A program made the position numbers and the translations under genes. A DNA stretch of 64,000 nucleotides from Peribacillus simplex (GTDB taxonomy: Bacteria > Bacillota > Bacilli > Bacillales > DSM-1321), in contig NZ_CP011008.1 in assembly GCF_001578185.1 (NCBI RefSeq), positions 958,001-1,022,000 of the forward strand. The letters are read 5' to 3'. Under the pieces are notes generated by a model. That model ran no database searches and had not been told where the DNA came from. It saw only the letters and a list, made by a program, of their open reading frames with translations. Below are positions 1 to 8,132 of the stretch, one piece after another (positions within the stretch are counted from its first letter, which is position 1; each line of letters begins with the position of its first letter).

Positions 1-7
1 GAAAAGA

Positions 8-33
8 AAAAATCCCTGAAAAATTCAGGGATT
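8..33 (-). terminator. Intrinsic terminator of the permease remnant
   Basis: Ten-base arms AATCCCTGAA / TTCAGGGATT enclose a 3-nt loop. Read on the minus strand they are followed by a T-rich tract (complement of positions 1-10). It lies just past the C-terminal end of the broken permease. Confidence 0.75.
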
Positions 34-37
34 ATCC

Positions 38-410
38 TTATTTCTTTTTTTGTTTGACAATAAAAGAAATAAGGATAAGTATTGCTAAGGTGACAAGACA
101 TACAGTAGTTCCGATTATATTTTACTTATTGAAGATAAATGCAAAAAAGATAAAGCTTAAAGATGTGATAGCTAATATAGTTGTATATGGGTGCCATTTT
201 ACCCGGAAACCCCGTTTGTCGGTATATTGTTTACGCAGCTTCAATTGCACCGAACAAATACTAAGGAAAGGGATGGCCATAAGGTAGCTTAATATCAGAT
301 CTGGGGTCTAATAGGATAAATACACACACCACCAAATATACATGATGTAGTTAATAGTATTCCATTAAATGGGATGCCCTTTTGGGTTGTTCTTAGAAAT
401 GCCATAGGGG
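38..410 (-). pseudogene. Amino-acid permease (APC family), C-terminal remnant
   Basis: On the minus strand three short frames line up with the last ~120 residues of AapA/AnsP/GabP-type amino-acid permeases. The first piece (FLRTTQKGIPFNGILLTT, about 402-300) is the conserved loop before TM10. The second (SVQLKLRKQYTDKRGF, about 287-135) is the loop after TM10 and continues into a hydrophobic segment. The third (about 120-38) is the final TM ending in a basic tail. They are joined by frameshifts and in-frame stops. No N-terminal two thirds is visible upstream. I infer a dead, truncated gene that keeps its terminator. Confidence 0.7.
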
Positions 411-706
411 TTCTTTATTATCTAAAAGTATTTGAATTTTATGAAATAAGTTAAGGAAAGTAGTATAATAAGTGATTTTTTAAGAGTGGAATGAAAAAAT
501 TATGTGGGCAATTTTATTTAAAATAATCGGAGGTTTTTGGAAAAGCCGATTTTGCATCCACTCCGAAAAAAATACATATTAACAAGAGACGAGAGTTAAA
601 AAAATTATCTTAAAACGCATTTTCACTGTCATTTTGTTTGGTAGTGAATAAGATGATGTAACCAGTTCAGGTCCTTCTATAAAAACGAATAAGGAGATGT
701 TCATAT

Positions 707-868
707 ATGTCAGATTGTGGTTGTGATGGCGGTTTTGGATTTGGCGGAGGTTTCGCCTTTATAGTCGTTTTATTTATCCTTTTAGTGATTGTGGGAGCTA
801 GCCTTTGCGGCGGAGCTGGATTTGGCGGCGGGTGCGCCCAGGGTTACGGTTATGGAACATACTGCTGA
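707..868 (+). CDS. YjcZ-family sporulation peptide (53 aa)
   Basis: A 53-residue Gly/Cys-rich peptide. After a short glycine-rich head (MSDCGCDGGFGFGGG) comes a central hydrophobic helix (FAFIVVLFILLVIVGAS) and a Gly/Tyr/Cys tail. The core FA-IVVLFILL-IVGA is the signature of YjcZ-type small sporulation proteins of Bacillus, whose biochemical role is unknown to me. A strong AAGGAGA site lies 9 nt before the ATG. A good terminator follows at once, so it is a monocistronic gene. Six cysteines are more than I expect for the family. Regulation by a late sporulation sigma factor is likely from family knowledge, but I could not see a clear promoter. Confidence 0.8.
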   Translation: MSDCGCDGGFGFGGGFAFIVVLFILLVIVGASLCGGAGFGGGCAQGYGYGTYC

Positions 869-874
869 ATAACA

Positions 875-904
875 AAAAACCGACCTTGATAGGTCGGTTT
901 TTCT
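875..904 (+). terminator. Terminator of the YjcZ-type gene
   Basis: AAACCGACC / GGTCGGTTT stem with a short loop and a T-run. It lies 9 nt after the stop codon. Confidence 0.85.
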
Positions 905-943
905 ATAACATATAAGGTTTAGAGCAGGAAATGGCTAATGGGA

Positions 944-1117
944 CTACTCGTTCTCATATAAAAAGGGGAGAGGAAGCGGCTGTTGGTCTTCGGATTCTTG
1001 TACCGGATCAATTTCCCTTATAAATTCTAAATAACCGGTATATACTTGCGAGGCCATCCCTAAATATTGTAATTCAGTGTGGATGATACCCATCTTTGGT
1101 GAATGGTGCATATACAT
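944..1117 (-). CDS. Small acidic protein of unknown function (57 aa)
   Basis: A 57-residue ORF starting MYMHHSPKMG and ending PLPFLYENE. A textbook GAAAGGAGGG site lies 7 nt before its ATG, which is the main reason to call it. It has no membrane segment or signal peptide. The N-terminal part is His/Met-rich (MHH, PKM), the middle is amphipathic (HTELQYLGMASQVYTGYLEF) and the tail is acidic and proline-rich. It lies 79 nt downstream of the P450 gene on the same strand and could be cotranscribed with it. I do not recognise the family. Confidence 0.55.
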   Translation of the reverse strand: MYMHHSPKMGIIHTELQYLGMASQVYTGYLEFIREIDPVQESEDQQPLPLPFLYENE

Positions 1118-1196
1118 TTTTCATCCCTCCTTTCAAAAAATAGGCCAGTCTCTTAAAGGAGATAAAAATGTTTTGTTCATGGGGAATCATTCATAT

Positions 1197-2654
1197 TCAT
1201 TTAAAAGTTGATGATTCAGGTTCAAAGGCTTTTGCTTCCCTTTCTTCTACGACCATGCGCAGCCCACGCTTAGGCCTGAGCGTAAGGGACGGAAGTGGGG
1301 TTACTTCATGATGGTCAGGTGCAAGCTTTATCCTATATCGTTGAGAAATGCAAGCCAGGACAAGCACTGCTTCCATCATGGCAAAATGATTGCCGATACA
1401 AACCCGGGGTCCTCCGCCAAATGGAAGGTAAGCGAACATAGGCAGGTTTTTCAAAAAGTTGTTTTCAAATCGTTCAGGAATAAAAGAATCCGGTTGTTCA
1501 AAATAATTTGGATCATGCTGCATCACATAAGAACTTATTATAATCATATCGCCTTTTTTAAAGTGATATCCTCCTATAACGACATCCTCCTCCGCATCCC
1601 GGGATATCATAAAACTTGGCGGGTACATTCGAAGTGTTTCTTGTATGATATTTTGAGTGTATGGTAATTTCATGAAATCGTCAGGGCTGGGTGTCCTACG
1701 ACCAATTATGCTATCCACTTCACAGAAAAGCTTAGATTGAATTTCAGGATTCATTGAAAGTGCGTACAGTGCCCAAGAAAGAGCATTTGCTGTCGTTTCA
1801 TGACCTGCAAGAAAAATGGTCATTAACTCATCACGTAAATGATGGTTTGTCATTCCTGATCCGTCTTCGGCATCACGTGCATCCATCAGGATTCCAAGCA
1901 TGTCTTCATGTTTTACTGTGTCGGTCTTCCGTTTTTCAATAATTTCGTAAATCACTTTATCAAGGCTTTTTATCGCCTTGTTATATTCACGGTTGATTTT
2001 AGTTGGTACCCATAATGGCAAACGGAAAATCGATCTCATCCTTTTGACTGCAGCTTTTAATACAGTGTCCAGCGATTTCCCTATAATTTCAGAGCCATCC
2101 GTGAATTCTATGCTGAACATGGTCTTGCTGACTATCCCCAGAGTGATGTCCATCATATCCTTTGTAATTATCCGTTCATCATTATGTTCCCAAGTTGATA
2201 TATAAGCCATTGTGATATCAATCATATCCTTGGCATAATGGCTAATATGATTCTTTTTGAAAGAGGGCTGAATAAGCCTTCTCTGGCGCATATGAAAGTC
2301 CTTTTCACTTGTAAGCAGACCTTCACCAATAAGTGGTTTTAAAGCTTTGAGGTCCTTTGATTTGACGAAGGATTTTTGTTTTGTTACTAGTATTTGTTTT
2401 ATTAAATCAGGGTTGGAAACGAGGTAAACATTTTGGAATGGTCCAAAACGGAATTTTGCGACCTCCCCATATTCCTTGGCCAATCGGGTAAGAAAGCCAA
2501 GGGCATCTTTTTGAAACTCCTTTGTATGTCCGGAAATCAGCCTTCCCTTTGGCACTTTTTGAGAATTGCGGAAGCCATCAGCAGTGTGGCTCAATGTTGC
2601 TTGACCCCTTTCTTTTAAATAGTTACATATATTCATTCTATGAGGATAAGCCAA
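1197..2654 (-). CDS. Cytochrome P450 monooxygenase
   Basis: Soluble haem-thiolate monooxygenase. Counted from the longest frame, residues 283-288 are the I-helix oxygen-binding motif AGHETT, 339-342 the ExxR pair (ETLR), and 412-421 the haem loop FGGGPRVCIG with Cys419 as axial ligand. All signature residues are intact and the length is normal for a bacterial P450. The fold is of the CYP4/CYP110-like bacterial type, not the CYP102 fusion type: no reductase domain follows. Redox partners are not encoded nearby. The start is uncertain. The 2654 TTG and the ATG at 2636 lack a clear ribosome site, whereas a GAAAGGGG lies before an internal TTG near residue 21. The substrate cannot be read from the sequence. 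Confidence 0.9.
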   Translation of the reverse strand: MAYPHRMNICNYLKERGQATLSHTADGFRNSQKVPKGRLISGHTKEFQKDALGFLTRLAKEYGEVAKFRFGPFQNVYLVSNPDLIKQILVTKQKSFVKSKDLKALKPLIGEGLLTSEKDFHMRQRRLIQPSFKKNHISHYAKDMIDITMAYISTWEHNDERIITKDMMDITLGIVSKTMFSIEFTDGSEIIGKSLDTVLKAAVKRMRSIFRLPLWVPTKINREYNKAIKSLDKVIYEIIEKRKTDTVKHEDMLGILMDARDAEDGSGMTNHHLRDELMTIFLAGHETTANALSWALYALSMNPEIQSKLFCEVDSIIGRRTPSPDDFMKLPYTQNIIQETLRMYPPSFMISRDAEEDVVIGGYHFKKGDMIIISSYVMQHDPNYFEQPDSFIPERFENNFLKNLPMFAYLPFGGGPRVCIGNHFAMMEAVLVLACISQRYRIKLAPDHHEVTPLPSLTLRPKRGLRMVVEEREAKAFEPESSTFK

Positions 2655-2743
2655 ATCTGTTTGGACAAGTCATAATGAACATTTAAATTTCTTATGATAC
2701 GGCTATATAGGAAAAGAAGGGGAGTCAGCCTGCATTTAGCCAT

Positions 2744-2780
2744 AAAAAAAACTCTGGATAAAAACCGCCAGAGTTTTTTT
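2744..2780. terminator. Bidirectional terminator-like hairpin
   Basis: AAAAAAACTCTGG (2744-2757) pairs with CCAGAGTTTTTTT (2768-2780) around a ~10-nt loop. A/T runs on both sides would let it work in either direction. It separates the 45-aa ORF from the P450 gene. Confidence 0.75.
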
Positions 2781-2849
2781 GAGACTAGATTCAGAAGATG
2801 TGGGGTAATTTCCCGGTAGAGGAAACTCCTTGTTGTTGATAAGGAGGAT

Positions 2850-2987
2850 TCAATTTCTTTCTTGATCGTCCCCATGCTGGAAACGATCATTTTTTTCATT
2901 AATGGGTCCACCAAATAGGTCATTGATTTCCTTAACTACACTATCTAAAAATTCATCGGATATTATCGGATTATTTTTTTTATGCAT
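2850..2987 (-). CDS. Small hydrophilic protein of unknown function (45 aa)
   Basis: A 45-codon frame beginning MHKKNNPIISDEFLDSVVKE and ending in a charged tail (HGDDQERN). It has no membrane segment. A weak AGAAAGGA lies ~15 nt upstream and no better site is visible, so support is modest. It sits between the galU gene and the P450 on the same strand, with a hairpin terminator 70 nt after its stop. I do not recognise it. Confidence 0.4.
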   Translation of the reverse strand: MHKKNNPIISDEFLDSVVKEINDLFGGPINEKNDRFQHGDDQERN

Positions 2988-3049
2988 GTGATTCTCTGCA
3001 ATCCTTTCTGGATCTCATATGTTTGATATACCTTATCAACATAACCTTA

Positions 3050-3200
3050 CTAACAATAAATTATTCTTTTTCTGTTCAAAAATTTTCACTTGATTTGCCA
3101 TTAATAAACAGTTTCATATTCATAGATCTTAAGCTTTTGGTACGGGAACATGTTATTGGGGTCATATTAAAATGTATCTGGAGCTGACTAAACTCAAAAA
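3050..3200 (+). other. Decayed copy of the kimA c-di-AMP riboswitch leader
   Basis: This non-coding stretch aligns over ~130 nt with the kimA promoter/riboswitch region at ~7785-7930. Shared blocks are AATAAATTATT, AAATTTTCA, AACAGTTTC, the core TGGTACGGG and ATTTTAA-like runs, with a GAGCTGACTAAACTC block resembling the 3' CAGCTAACCTCG part. The highly conserved middle of the aptamer (GGGGTGAATCC...GGTAGGG) is missing. No transporter gene follows. I infer a dead duplicate. Confidence 0.5.
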
Positions 3201-3287
3201 ATCTTTCCATTGAATCAAAAATGCAAGAAGTTATGAAAATGACCCAATCACATTTTGGTAATTGGGCAGAGGCTTTTATGAACCTTA

Positions 3288-4148
3288 TTAAGGAAACAAC
3301 AGTCTTAAATAAGATATTAGCTGATCGCGAAGTTCAGGTCGTTTCAAGGCGAAATCTATTGAAGCTTGAAGAAAGCCGAATTTATCCCCGACGTCATATC
3401 GATTTCCCTCGATGATGTATGAATATATTGGTTCCCTTTCCAGCAAAAGGTCTAAAGCTTCGGTAAGCTGGATTTCCCCCTTATAATCGGGCTGTACGGT
3501 TTCAAGGGTTTCAAAAATGGCAGGTGATAAAATATATCGGCCAATAATCGCCTGTGTTGATGGAGCCTCCTCAACTTTTGGCTTTTCCACTAAGTTTCGT
3601 ACCAGAAATAAATCCTCATATTGTTCTTGGAAATTTACAATCCCATACTTTGAGACAGCGGCAGGTGACACTTCCTTACACCCGATAATGCTCGCTCGAA
3701 CCTTGTTATACCGTTCCATTAGCTGTTTCAAGGCTGGGACACGACTATCCACGATATCATCACCTAATAGGACGGCAAAAGGTTCGTCTCCGATAAAAGT
3801 TTTGGCACATAGAACTGCATGCCCCAGACCTAATGGTTCCTTTTGTCTTACATAGTGAATATCCACCATATTGGAAATGTTCTCCACGATTGTAAGCAGA
3901 TCATTTTGTCCTTTCTTTTGCAGTAGCATTTCAAGCTCTATGGATTTATCGAAATGATCTTCAATGGCACGTTTGTTTTTCCCCGTAACGATGATAATAT
4001 CTGTAATCCCTGATTGTACCGCTTCCTCGATAATATATTGAATGGTCGGCTTATCGACAATCGGCAGCATTTCCTTTGGTTGAGCTTTTGTAGCAGGTAA
4101 AAATCGTGTTCCTAAACCGGCTGCTGGAATTACGGCTTTCTTTATCAT
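3288..4148 (-). CDS. galU: UTP--glucose-1-phosphate uridylyltransferase
   Basis: Makes UDP-glucose from UTP and glucose-1-phosphate in the cytoplasm, for teichoic-acid glucosylation, glycolipids and exopolysaccharide. The nucleotide-binding signature is at residues 8-27 (PAAGLGTRFLPATKAQPKEM). The usual ATKAMPKEM has Q in place of M. Further family blocks are VDKPTIQYIIEEA, GLGHAVLCAK and the C-terminal YDVGDKFGFLQA. 286 aa is normal for GtaB/YngB-type enzymes. AAAGGGG lies upstream of the ATG. It is divergent from ykoS-ykoT-gtrA, which use activated sugars, and pgcA at 44.9 kb supplies its substrate. B. subtilis has several paralogues, so the exact orthologue is open. Confidence 0.92.
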   Translation of the reverse strand: MIKKAVIPAAGLGTRFLPATKAQPKEMLPIVDKPTIQYIIEEAVQSGITDIIIVTGKNKRAIEDHFDKSIELEMLLQKKGQNDLLTIVENISNMVDIHYVRQKEPLGLGHAVLCAKTFIGDEPFAVLLGDDIVDSRVPALKQLMERYNKVRASIIGCKEVSPAAVSKYGIVNFQEQYEDLFLVRNLVEKPKVEEAPSTQAIIGRYILSPAIFETLETVQPDYKGEIQLTEALDLLLEREPIYSYIIEGNRYDVGDKFGFLQASIDFALKRPELRDQLISYLRLLFP

Positions 4149-4321
4149 AGCCTAGCCCCTTTTTAAGGTTCTTTTATTCCGCTTTTTGTTCTACCCTTCA
4201 TTTTATGTAGTCATTGGTTGACCTATATCAAAAAAAGGTGAAAATAAATCCCTGAAAAAGAATAGATTTTCCATTGAAGTAAATATTATGGATATATGAA
4301 TTTCGTCAAGAGGTGTATATT

Positions 4322-5992
4322 TTGCCAATTGAAAATCAAGAGCGAAAACAAATCCTTTTTGCTTTACTCGTCATTATTTTATATCTCTCTCCTCTACTCA
4401 TCCTTGGAGAAAATGCACATATTCGTGTACATGATAATTTGGATTCCAACCTTGCCTGGTATAAAGTGCTTTCAGAAAGCGGTGAGTTATTTGGTTCAAT
4501 AAACGCCAAAATTCCACAGATTATGAATGGGCTGCCCCGAAATGCGTTTGGCAGTGAATTCAGTATTATCGTTTGGCTGCATGCCCTTTTTCCGACAATG
4601 GTTGCATATGCAATAAGCCAGGCATTAACAAGATTTATTGCTTTCTTTGGTATGTATATCCTATTAAAAAAACATTTCATTACAGGGCGCCAATCGGGAT
4701 GGATTAGGGTTGGAACATCCTTAGCCTTTGCCCTTACTCCATTTTGGCCATCGGGAATGCTCAGCACGCTTGGGATGCCGCTAGCCCTTTGGGCTTTTTT
4801 GAATATCCGCAACAAGGACCACTCGTGGAAGAATTATTTAGTCCTTACACTTTTACCTCTATATTCAAGCATCGTACTTGGCTTTTTCTTTTTCCTGGTT
4901 GCAATGGGCCTTCTTTGGATAACAGATGTGATTAGGAGAAAAGGTTGGAATTTAAGGTTTTTTCTTTCAATCGTTTATATGACCTTCATTTTTGGTCTTG
5001 TGGAGTATCGTTTGATTGCTTCTTTCATTTTTGATTCGGAGCCAAACAGCAGGGATGAATATTTTCACGCAAGGCTACCGCTCGAGTGGGTCATTAAGCT
5101 TACTTTCAAAAATTTCGTTCTTGGACATACGCATGTCATGACTGTACATGCGCTTATCATCCTGCCGATTACAGCTTTTGCCCTTTATATTATTTTGATT
5201 AAAAAACTGTGGAGACAGGAAAAGGTTTTTGTTTTATTGTTCGGTTTGAATTTTATGCTCTCCGCATGGTATGCATTTTGGTTTTATAAGGGCTGGCTTC
5301 CTTTAACAGAAAGGTTCCATACCTTGGATACTTTTAATTTTGCCAGATTTCACTTTTTAAGGCCGATGGTGATTTACTTGGGGTTTGCCCTCGCCATAAA
5401 AATCATCTGGGAACACAGTGAATTTGCTAAGAAAACCCTTTTAATCTTCATTGCCGTTCAAATCATGGTTTTAATGGGTTTCAATGAAGAAATCACTAAC
5501 AATAAAAAACCAACTTTTAAAGAGTTCTATGCAGAAAGCCTTTTTCAGGATATAGAAGAGCATATTGGCCTCCCACAGGAAGAATATCGGGTTGCAAGCA
5601 TCGGTCTACATCCTGCTATCGCCCAATTTAATGGGTTTTACACGCTCGATAGCTATAACAATTTCTATCCGCTTACATACAAACATCAATTTCGTCAAAT
5701 AATTGAAAACGAATTGGCAAAGAATAAAAACATCAGAATCTACTTTGATGAATGGGGAGGACGTTGTTACCTATTTGCCGATGAGCTTGGTAAGCATTAT
5801 ATGTTCAAAAAAAGCTCGAAGAAAGAGTTGGATAATTTGGAGATTAATGTAGACGCATTTAAAGGATTAGGCGGCAAATATATATTTTCTGCCATACCAA
5901 TCAACAACGCGAAGGAAAACGGGTTGGAACTGGATAGGATTTTCACAAAGAAAGGGACCGTATGGAAAATTCATTTATACAGAGTCATTTGA
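4322..5992 (+). CDS. ykoS: YkoS-like polytopic membrane protein (DUF6044)
   Basis: A ~556-residue membrane protein with roughly ten hydrophobic segments in the first 400 residues, then a hydrophilic ~160-residue C-terminal part predicted outside. It resembles B. subtilis YkoS (family I recall as DUF6044), encoded with the glycosyltransferase YkoT just as here. The N-terminal stretch HIRVHDNLDSNLAW sits between TM1 and TM2, where GT-C fold glycosyltransferases keep their acidic catalytic loop. I infer it could transfer the lipid-linked sugar outside the membrane, as YfhO does with CsbB and GtcA. The start is a TTG at 4322, placed 6 nt after AGAGGTG; the GTG at 4313 is inside that site. Function is not proven. 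Confidence 0.75.
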   Translation: MPIENQERKQILFALLVIILYLSPLLILGENAHIRVHDNLDSNLAWYKVLSESGELFGSINAKIPQIMNGLPRNAFGSEFSIIVWLHALFPTMVAYAISQALTRFIAFFGMYILLKKHFITGRQSGWIRVGTSLAFALTPFWPSGMLSTLGMPLALWAFLNIRNKDHSWKNYLVLTLLPLYSSIVLGFFFFLVAMGLLWITDVIRRKGWNLRFFLSIVYMTFIFGLVEYRLIASFIFDSEPNSRDEYFHARLPLEWVIKLTFKNFVLGHTHVMTVHALIILPITAFALYIILIKKLWRQEKVFVLLFGLNFMLSAWYAFWFYKGWLPLTERFHTLDTFNFARFHFLRPMVIYLGFALAIKIIWEHSEFAKKTLLIFIAVQIMVLMGFNEEITNNKKPTFKEFYAESLFQDIEEHIGLPQEEYRVASIGLHPAIAQFNGFYTLDSYNNFYPLTYKHQFRQIIENELAKNKNIRIYFDEWGGRCYLFADELGKHYMFKKSSKKELDNLEINVDAFKGLGGKYIFSAIPINNAKENGLELDRIFTKKGTVWKIHLYRVI

Positions 5993-6008
5993 AAAGGGGG
6001 GGGATATT

Positions 6009-7031
6009 GTGAATTCACCGATAGTGACGATTGTTGTACCATGTTATAACGAAGAAAGTGTTTTACAGGATACCATTTCCCAGCTTTGTGGATTGGTGAG
6101 GGGTTTAATCGAAGAAAATGTTGTGTCTGGTCAAAGTAAAATTCTATTGGTTGATGATGGAAGTAAAGATCAAACGTGGAAGATCATATATAAGGAAACG
6201 ATTAACAATGAATATGTTCGTGGACTGAAGCTTTCACGGAATGCAGGCCACCAAAATGCACTCCTTGCCGGATTGTTTACAGCCAAGGAAGCCTCGGATT
6301 GTGTGATTTCAATTGATGCAGATTTACAAGATGATATTCAAGTCATCCCTGAATTCATTCGGAAATTCACTGAAGGATGTGAAATTGTATATGGCGTCCG
6401 CCAAAAAAGGGACCTTGATTCATTTTTTAAACGAACATCTGCAACTGGTTTTTATAAAATGATGAACAAAATGGGGGTCAACCTTGTCTACAATCATGCA
6501 GATTTCCGGCTAATGAGCAAAAGGGCGATCGTGGAGTTGGAACGATTTGAAGAAACGAATCTTTTTTTACGGGGAATCGTCCCGCTTATTGGGTTTAAGA
6601 CGGACTCTGTTTATTATGACCGCAAAGAAAGATTGGCAGGGGAAACGAAATATCCATTTAAGAAGATGGTTGCTTTTGCTCTTGATGGCATTACTTCCTT
6701 TTCAGTAACACCGATCCGGCTTGTATTATGGCTAGGATGTCTTTCCTTTTTCATTAGCTTACTTTTTGGGTCATACTTTTTATGGTTAAAGTTTTTTGGG
6801 CAGACCGAAACTGGTTGGACCTCATTAATTACCTCCATCTGGTTGATCGGCGGACTCCAGTTGATTGCTGTCGGCTTGATTGGGGAATATATCGGTAAAA
6901 TCTATAATGAATCCAAACGCCGGCCTAAATATATTGTCGATCTGGATTTATTTAATCCGCTCGATTTAAATAAACGGGAGCAACTAGATAATGAACGGAC
7001 AAGTATTGAAAAACTATCTAAAACACACTAA
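6009..7031 (+). CDS. ykoT: Polyprenol-phosphate glycosyltransferase, family 2 (YkoT/GtrB-like)
   Basis: Transfers a sugar from a nucleotide donor to undecaprenyl phosphate on the inner membrane face. The GT-A domain (residues 1-230) has VVPCYNEE, VDDGS (48-52) and the metal/donor motif DADLQDD (103-109). Two C-terminal transmembrane helices (~235-260 and 270-300) are typical of the DPM1/GtrB/CsbB subgroup, and 340 aa is the normal length. It starts at GTG after an unusually G-rich AAAAGGGGGGGG site, 16 nt behind ykoS. Its last 41 nt overlap the start of the GtrA gene, so the three genes are almost certainly one operon. Sugar identity is unknown. Confidence 0.9.
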   Translation: MNSPIVTIVVPCYNEESVLQDTISQLCGLVRGLIEENVVSGQSKILLVDDGSKDQTWKIIYKETINNEYVRGLKLSRNAGHQNALLAGLFTAKEASDCVISIDADLQDDIQVIPEFIRKFTEGCEIVYGVRQKRDLDSFFKRTSATGFYKMMNKMGVNLVYNHADFRLMSKRAIVELERFEETNLFLRGIVPLIGFKTDSVYYDRKERLAGETKYPFKKMVAFALDGITSFSVTPIRLVLWLGCLSFFISLLFGSYFLWLKFFGQTETGWTSLITSIWLIGGLQLIAVGLIGEYIGKIYNESKRRPKYIVDLDLFNPLDLNKREQLDNERTSIEKLSKTH

Positions 7032-7446
7032 CTCCTTTATCCGCTTTTTATTGGTTGGAATGGTCAATACAGGGGTTGGACTTTCCATCATGCTTTTTCT
7101 CATGAACGTTCTTGAATTATCTTACTGGATCTCTACCTTTTTCGGCAATGGTACGGGAGCAGTAACGAGTTTTCTGTTGAACAGGACTTTTACTTTTAGA
7201 AGCGATATAGATTGGCGGAGAGGGGTTGCCCGTTTCTTTTGCGTCATCCTGATTTGTTATTCCGCGGCTTATTCTTTAGGTCAAGCCATTGCAGAATCCT
7301 TGGAAGCATCCGTTCATGTTTCCATTCAGCAAAATGTGGCTGTACTTATCGGAACAATCTTTTATACAGTACTGAACTATATTGGCCAGAAATACTTTGT
7401 CTTTAAAAAAAGCAATTTGGGAACAATTCAAGAAGGAAGGAACTGA
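6991..7446 (+). CDS. GtrA-family flippase
   Basis: A 151-residue protein with four transmembrane helices and the GtrA/GtcA signature FLLVGMVNTGVG near residue 20, followed by FLLNRTFTFRS. GtrA proteins flip undecaprenyl-phosphate-linked sugars across the membrane. The start codon lies inside the 3' end of ykoT (41-nt overlap), implying translational coupling. It completes a set of cytoplasmic transferase, flippase and putative outer-face transferase (ykoS). Confidence 0.88.
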   Translation: MNGQVLKNYLKHTNSFIRFLLVGMVNTGVGLSIMLFLMNVLELSYWISTFFGNGTGAVTSFLLNRTFTFRSDIDWRRGVARFFCVILICYSAAYSLGQAIAESLEASVHVSIQQNVAVLIGTIFYTVLNYIGQKYFVFKKSNLGTIQEGRN

Positions 7447-7810
7447 TTAGAATCAAAGAATGCCCCTTAGGAAGGAAATCAAAGTGGATTTCAAGAAGCG
7501 AATTTTTGATTTTCAGGGTGGAGTTTGTATATTGCAATCCTATCCAAGCGGGGGCAGATCCTTTTAATAAGAAGGTGAACCGTTAATAAACTAGAGATTT
7601 AAACAGTTTCGTAATTCGGTAATTTTCCCCTTTAAGGACCCACCGTTTTGTTCTTTCATTTCTTAAAAATTGATTGGGAAGTTTCTCTTTTTTAACAAGT
7701 TATTCACCTTTTTCCTACCTTCGAATCATGCACTTGGATGACTTATGTTATATACGTCAGAACAAAGCCTCACTCAAAATAAATTATTATTTTACTGTGC
7801 AAAATTTTCA
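7447..7810 (+). other. Intergenic region, no gene seen
   Basis: About 360 nt between gtrA and the kimA promoter. I see no ORF with a ribosome site and no clear terminator. A short AAACAGTTTCGTA block is repeated in the kimA leader (~7845). Confidence 0.5.
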
Positions 7811-7839
7811 TTTACTTTTCTATTTCACGGGAGTATGAT
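7811..7839 (+). promoter_or_regulatory. Sigma-A promoter of kimA
   Basis: TTTACT (7811-7816), a 17-bp spacer and TATGAT (7834-7839), about 25 nt before the riboswitch aptamer begins. Confidence 0.7.
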
Positions 7840-7860
7840 AATCAACAGTTTCGTATTTCT

Positions 7861-7982
7861 AAATCGCTTAAACCTTATGGTACGGGGGACCCGTTATGGG
7901 ATTATTTTAACAATCCAAGGGGTGAATCCTTTCAAGGTAGGGCTACTCTTGTCCGAACCCGACAGCTAACCTCGTAAGCGTT
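7861..7982 (+). promoter_or_regulatory. c-di-AMP riboswitch (ydaO/yuaA leader)
   Basis: The closing stem pairs CGCTTA (7865) with TAAGCG (~7975). Between them are the conserved blocks of the ydaO class in order: GGTACGGGGGACCC, ATGGGATTA, GGGGTGAATCC, GGTAGGGCTACTC, CCGAACCCGACAGCTAACCTCG. This class binds cyclic di-AMP and switches transcription off at high ligand. It lies ~150 nt before kimA, its classic target. Confidence 0.93.
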
Positions 7983-8010
7983 ATATGAGAGGGAAGGTGG
8001 AGCTTGTTAG

Positions 8011-8082
8011 ACAAAAAAGTGGATGTCTACAGGTCTATTTAGTTATGACTTGTGGGCATTTTTCCATTTTTTTTGTTTTTTC
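8011..8082 (+). terminator. Candidate riboswitch expression-platform terminator
   Basis: AAAAAAGTGGA (~8012-8025) can pair with TCCATTTTTTT (~8066-8078) over a ~40-nt loop and runs into a long T-tract before kimA. Pairing partners were judged by eye and other folds are possible. Confidence 0.45.
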
Positions 8083-8132
8083 TATAGCAGGGTAACATAA
8101 ACTTATAACTTAAAAACGGTGGTGAATTCTTG

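Noticed and set aside
54-287. 77-codon plus-strand frame at the window start
   Set aside because: It is antisense to a recognisable permease remnant and has no ribosome site.
2633-2923. 96-codon minus-strand frame upstream of the P450
   Set aside because: It reads through a strong hairpin and overlaps a better-supported 45-aa frame in another phase.
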